A stretch of DNA of 64,000 bases from CAVVJA01 sp963809815 (lineage in GTDB: Bacteria > Actinomycetota > Actinomycetes > Mycobacteriales > Jatrophihabitantaceae): positions 124,001 through 188,000 of the forward strand of contig CAWELM010000025.1 in the NCBI GenBank assembly GCA_963809815.1. Direction: 5' to 3'. The translations under genes were made by a program, and so were the position numbers. Below are positions 60,962 through 64,000 of the stretch, piece after piece. The notes beneath the pieces were generated by a model, which was given only the letters and a program-made list of their open reading frames with translations, was not told the DNA's origin and ran no database searches. The number at the start of each line of letters is the position of its first letter. Position 1 is the stretch's first letter.

Positions 60962-61118
60962 GAATGATGTCCTCCTGCTCGCCGCTACTCATCGCGCCGC
61001 TGTCTGGTCGCGTGCCTACGTGGACAACGATACGAACAGCTCCCGAGTTCCCAGACTTCGGGGCCCGAGTGAGATCCCGCAGCAGACGAAATGGCGGCAA
61101 GCGTGTCAGGCTGGCTAC

Positions 61119-61307
61119 ATGAGTCCCGCAGCCAAACCCGACAAGGCGCCGGGTGACGTCAAGAGCAAGTTCCGCGAGGCCCTGGAACGAAAGCGCGGCA
61201 CGGAGCAAGGGCGCGCGGCAGACCCTAACGAGGCCGATTCGTCAAAGGTGCACGGCACGCACGGCCCGGTGCACGTGCAGCGGACCTTCCGCCGTAAGAG
61301 CGGCTGA
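61119..61307 (+). CDS. DUF5302 small protein
   Basis: 62 aa, charged, with DVKSKFREALERKRG and the diagnostic end SKVHGTHGPVHVQRTFRRKSG-type segment. Common small actinobacterial protein of unknown role. ATG 61119 is taken because the conserved part begins soon after. Confidence 0.85.
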   Translation: MSPAAKPDKAPGDVKSKFREALERKRGTEQGRAADPNEADSSKVHGTHGPVHVQRTFRRKSG

Positions 61308-61388
61308 GCCGGACCGCGTTCGAGCCGTCGCCAATGGGACGGCGGTCGTGGTTTCCGCGCTCATAACGCCCAGCCGAGCTCGCGCGGC

Positions 61389-63017
61389 CTACGGCCCGGC
61401 AATATCGCGGCGGGAGAAGGCGGCGAGCGCCCCAATCGCTCCGACCAGGCCAACCGTCGCCAGGGCCGCGGCCGAAACGGGCTGAAACGGCTGACTGGGT
61501 ACCAGCGCGAGGTGGGCGAAGGGGGACAGGTCGAGAACCCAGCGCGGCGGGCCGATCAGGGCGCCGACGAGTTGCCACAGGAATGCGACCGCAACGAGGC
61601 CGTACATGATGCCGGCGGCGACCCGAGGGGCCAGGGCGTAAACCAACCCGCCCAAGCCGAGGAACAGCATGGCAACCGGGAGCGCATTGGCACCGGCTTC
61701 CAGGAGGCTTGGCAGCGGAACATGCACGCCGGCTGCCGTCGCCCCCACCCAGGCGGCGATCCCGGCGGCGAGGGCGATAGCGGCCGCGGCGAAAGCCGTC
61801 AGGATGAGACGGCCACCGAGCCAGCGCCAGCGAGCGACCGGTTGCGCGAGCACGGATTCGAGGTGCTGCTCTTCGTCCTCGCGCAGCGTGCTGATCTGCG
61901 TGCACACGAACAGGCAGATGGCGAGAGCGACGAAGAGGAACAGGAAGGCGATATAGCCGGTGGGAGTCACGATCGATCCCGACCCGAGCTTGGCGATCTG
62001 GCGCTGGACGTTCGCCGGGACATCGGCGGTGGACAAGCTGTGCGAGACGACGCCGAGGATCGTCATGAAGGCGGCTGTTGCGGCCAGCCAGGCGATGATG
62101 ACCCTCGCTTGGCCGCGCAATGACTGGGCGATCGAGGAGCCCAGTAACCACAGGTGAGGGTCGGCGCTGTCACGGCGCGGGAGCAGCCCAGCCCCAATAT
62201 CCCGTCGACGAGCCAGTCCAGCGGCGACGGCGAGCAGGAGTCCCGTGGTCAGTAGGGGTAACAGGAGTACGAGCGGGGCCGGATCAGTGAGCGGACGGAG
62301 CAGTTCGGCCCAGCCCAGCGGAGTCGCCCAGCGCAGCCACCCGGCGCCCGAGACGGTGTCCGCGAGAGTCCGCAGCAGGAAGAGAACACCGAGCGCCGCG
62401 GCGCCGAGACCGAGCGCGCCTCGCCGAGTCGGGACGAGTTGGCTAGCTAGGGCCCCAATCCCGGTGAATACCGCAGCGGTCATGGCGGTAGCCAGCGCGA
62501 AATACGCTGCGCCGCCGGCCGGGATGCTCGCTGCGACCAAGCCGACGAACTCGGCGATCCAGAGCAGCGCGATCCCGGCCGCGATTGCCAACAAGCCGGC
62601 GGTGTTTGCTGTAGCGCGGCTGACCGGCGCAGCGAGCACGACCTCCATGCGGCCCGACTCTTCCTCGGCCCGGCCGGCCCGGACGGCGGCGAGCAGCCCG
62701 TACGCCGCGGCGGCAATAGCCAACACCCCGCCGACTCGCCACGCGGTATAGCCGGCGGTGGTATAGATCTGGTGGGGCTGCCCGTAGAGCAGCCGCAGGC
62801 CGGGGTTGCCGGCGAAGCTCTCGGCAAAGGCGCGCCGGCTGGCGTCCGTGGGATAGGTGTGCCGGTAGCCGACTGGCTGAACGTATGCGTAGACGGCGAA
62901 CAGATAGGCGAATACGACCGTGCGCGCCCGAGCGTCGCGCACGGCCTGGCGGGCGAGCGCCGCGAGCAGGCCGGTTCGACCACGGGCACTGGGCAGTGCC
63001 GCGGCGGCCTCAGCCAT
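61389..63017 (-). CDS. ABC exporter permease, polyketide-antibiotic exporter type (TnrB3-like)
   Basis: 542 aa with about twelve hydrophobic helices in two similar halves, each preceded by an amphipathic segment (RQAVRDARARTVVFAYLF; SIAQSLRGQARVIIAWL). ATG 63017 overlaps the ATPase stop by 8 bp. Exports hydrophobic compounds; substrate unknown. Confidence 0.9.
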   Translation of the reverse strand: MAEAAAALPSARGRTGLLAALARQAVRDARARTVVFAYLFAVYAYVQPVGYRHTYPTDASRRAFAESFAGNPGLRLLYGQPHQIYTTAGYTAWRVGGVLAIAAAAYGLLAAVRAGRAEEESGRMEVVLAAPVSRATANTAGLLAIAAGIALLWIAEFVGLVAASIPAGGAAYFALATAMTAAVFTGIGALASQLVPTRRGALGLGAAALGVLFLLRTLADTVSGAGWLRWATPLGWAELLRPLTDPAPLVLLLPLLTTGLLLAVAAGLARRRDIGAGLLPRRDSADPHLWLLGSSIAQSLRGQARVIIAWLAATAAFMTILGVVSHSLSTADVPANVQRQIAKLGSGSIVTPTGYIAFLFLFVALAICLFVCTQISTLREDEEQHLESVLAQPVARWRWLGGRLILTAFAAAAIALAAGIAAWVGATAAGVHVPLPSLLEAGANALPVAMLFLGLGGLVYALAPRVAAGIMYGLVAVAFLWQLVGALIGPPRWVLDLSPFAHLALVPSQPFQPVSAAALATVGLVGAIGALAAFSRRDIAGP

Positions 63018-63936
63018 TGGCGGTGACGTCGGCCGAGTTGCCATCGCGCTCGCCCGTCTCCGGCTCGGCGTAGTGGTGCAAGAAGATCTCTTCTAGCGAC
63101 GGTTCCCGGCTGATGAGCGCGGCGACCCGATGCCCGGCGAGGGCAGCGATGACGGGGCCTACGCCCTCGGTGGTCTGAAACCGTAGCCCGTTGTCACCGA
63201 CGCGCTGGACCGAAACGCCGGGCAGCGCCGGCATCGTCGGTGCCGGCCCGACGAAGGTGACCTCGACGGTTTGGCCGCGCAGGTGCCGCAGCTGGGCCAG
63301 GGTGCCCTCGTCGACGAGCCGCCCGCGTCGCAGAATGCCGACCCGATCGCAGAGGGCCTCGACCTCGCTCAGGATGTGCGAAGAGAGCAGGATCGTCTGG
63401 CCGCGGGCCTTGGCCTCCTCGGCGCAGTGGCGGAACTCCACCTCCATCAGCGGATCCAAGCCGCTGGTCGGCTCGTCGAAGATCAGCAAGTCGGCCCGGG
63501 TGGCCAGCGCGGCAATCAGCTGGACCTTCTGCCGGTTGCCCTTCGACAACGCCCGGACTTTCTTGCGAGGATCGAGTTCGAAACGGGCGATGAGCTCGTC
63601 GCGATATGCCTGATCCGTTTGACCGTGCAATCGGGCGAGGAAGTGCAGGGTCTCCGCGCCGGTTAGCGACGGCCATAGCGCCGGCTCGCCCGCGACGTAG
63701 GCGACCCGACGGTGTGCGGTGACCGGATCCCGCCACGCATCCACTCCGAACAGGGTCGCGTGGCCCCCCGTCGGACGGTGCAGTCCTAGCAGGAGTCGGA
63801 TAGTTGTGGTCTTGCCGGCCCCGTTCGGGCCCAGATAGCCGTAGACCTCGCCCGGAGCGATCGCCAGATCGAGGCGATCAAGGGCGAGCGTGTCGCCGTA
63901 GCGCTTGGTCAGTCCGCGGGCGTAAATTGCATACAT
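63010..63936 (-). CDS. ABC exporter ATP-binding protein (partner of TnrB3-like permease)
   Basis: 308 aa. Walker A GPNGAGKTTT, signature LSKGNRQKVQLIAAL (SKGN variant of the SGGQ motif), Walker B LLIFDEPTSGLDPLME. Start at ATG 63936 (MYAIYARGLTKRYG), 9 nt after a TATTTT -10; in-frame ATGs at 63954 and 63963 lie within the promoter and palindrome. Likely controlled by a repressor outside the window. Confidence 0.92.
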   Translation of the reverse strand: MYAIYARGLTKRYGDTLALDRLDLAIAPGEVYGYLGPNGAGKTTTIRLLLGLHRPTGGHATLFGVDAWRDPVTAHRRVAYVAGEPALWPSLTGAETLHFLARLHGQTDQAYRDELIARFELDPRKKVRALSKGNRQKVQLIAALATRADLLIFDEPTSGLDPLMEVEFRHCAEEAKARGQTILLSSHILSEVEALCDRVGILRRGRLVDEGTLAQLRHLRGQTVEVTFVGPAPTMPALPGVSVQRVGDNGLRFQTTEGVGPVIAALAGHRVAALISREPSLEEIFLHHYAEPETGERDGNSADVTANG

Positions 63937-63945
63937 GACCTTCCA

Positions 63946-63974
63946 AAAATACATAACTTTCATGAAAGTGTGAA
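63946..63974 (-). promoter_or_regulatory. Promoter with 14-bp palindromic operator for the ABC exporter
   Basis: -35 TTCACA (63969-63974), 17-bp spacer, -10 TATTTT (63946-63951). Inside the spacer is the perfect palindrome ACTTTCATGAAAGT (63956-63969), reaching the -35 edge. A dimeric repressor bound here would block RNA polymerase. Confidence 0.65.
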
Positions 63975-64000
63975 CACTCAGCGGTGCAAATCACCTAGAG

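Noticed and set aside
1..64000. CRISPR array
   Set aside because: No regularly spaced direct repeats of 25-40 bp; the 21-bp units at 47360 are contiguous and lack spacers.
1..64000. tRNA or rRNA genes
   Set aside because: No cloverleaf with a GGTTCGAATCC-like T arm and no rRNA-like stretch were seen.

Overview
The window is high-GC DNA from an actinomycete. It encodes mycothiol S-conjugate amidase, and much of it (about 21-61 kb) follows the gene content, though not the exact order, of the Mycobacterium tuberculosis Rv1072-Rv1112 neighbourhood: ychF, ispH, Rv1109c-like protein, xseA/xseB, glpX, fumarase, phoH2, Z-FPP synthase, the Rv1084-like thioredoxin-domain protein, mca, Rv1081c-like protein, greA, metB, cbs, SGNH protein, fadA3-like thiolase and a Bax-inhibitor protein. 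Accessory genes absent from that block show that this is not a mycobacterium; the genus cannot be read from the sequence. At least fifteen genes start 6-9 nt after a TANNNT -10 box, so leaderless mRNAs are common, and these boxes were used to choose starts.

Layout. 1-6.1 kb: oligopeptide ABC importer operon on the minus strand, in the order oppC-oppA-oppB-oppD-oppF (oppF runs off the left edge). 6.5-8.7 kb: aminotransferase plus omega-amidase-type nitrilase pair. 8.8-14.4 kb: typA/bipA, a small membrane protein and a GH38 alpha-mannosidase. 14.9-21.3 kb is the most fluid part: a cyclase-family hydrolase, a 162-bp direct duplication flanking a small secreted protein, a DUF222-HNH (13E12-type) endonuclease gene with a LexA-like SOS box and a 1-nt frameshift, a voltage-sensor K+ channel, a large secreted protein and a decayed tyrosine recombinase.

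21.3-34.5 kb: housekeeping block (ychF, rmuC, DUF6542 protein, ispH, Rv1109c-like protein, xseAB, glpX, ybjQ-like, fumC, phoH2, Z-FPP synthase, conserved actinobacterial protein). 34.5-43.4 kb: DUF255 thioredoxin-domain protein, membrane protein, metallophosphoesterase, Xaa-Pro aminopeptidase, arfB, mca, greA. A 205-bp element with perfect 19-bp terminal inverted repeats lies directly before arfB; an internally deleted copy lies at 36.5 kb and a relic at 32.6 kb. 43.4-51.2 kb: Lrp/AsnC regulator with an ABC-2 exporter, a ChlI-like AAA+/VWA pair, a GNAT protein and a SigE-family sigma factor with its membrane partner. 51.2-57.6 kb: cbs, metB, acuC and a Pat-type acetyltransferase on one strand, linking transsulfuration to reversible protein acetylation. 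57.7-64 kb: SGNH hydrolase, thiolase, Bax-inhibitor-1 protein, DUF5302 protein, and an ABC exporter whose promoter holds a perfect 14-bp palindrome.

Five reading frames (HNH endonuclease, recombinase relic, glpX, the 33.8-kb conserved protein, pepP) are each broken by a single nucleotide. Because glpX and pepP are normally intact housekeeping genes, consensus sequencing errors are a serious alternative to real decay.
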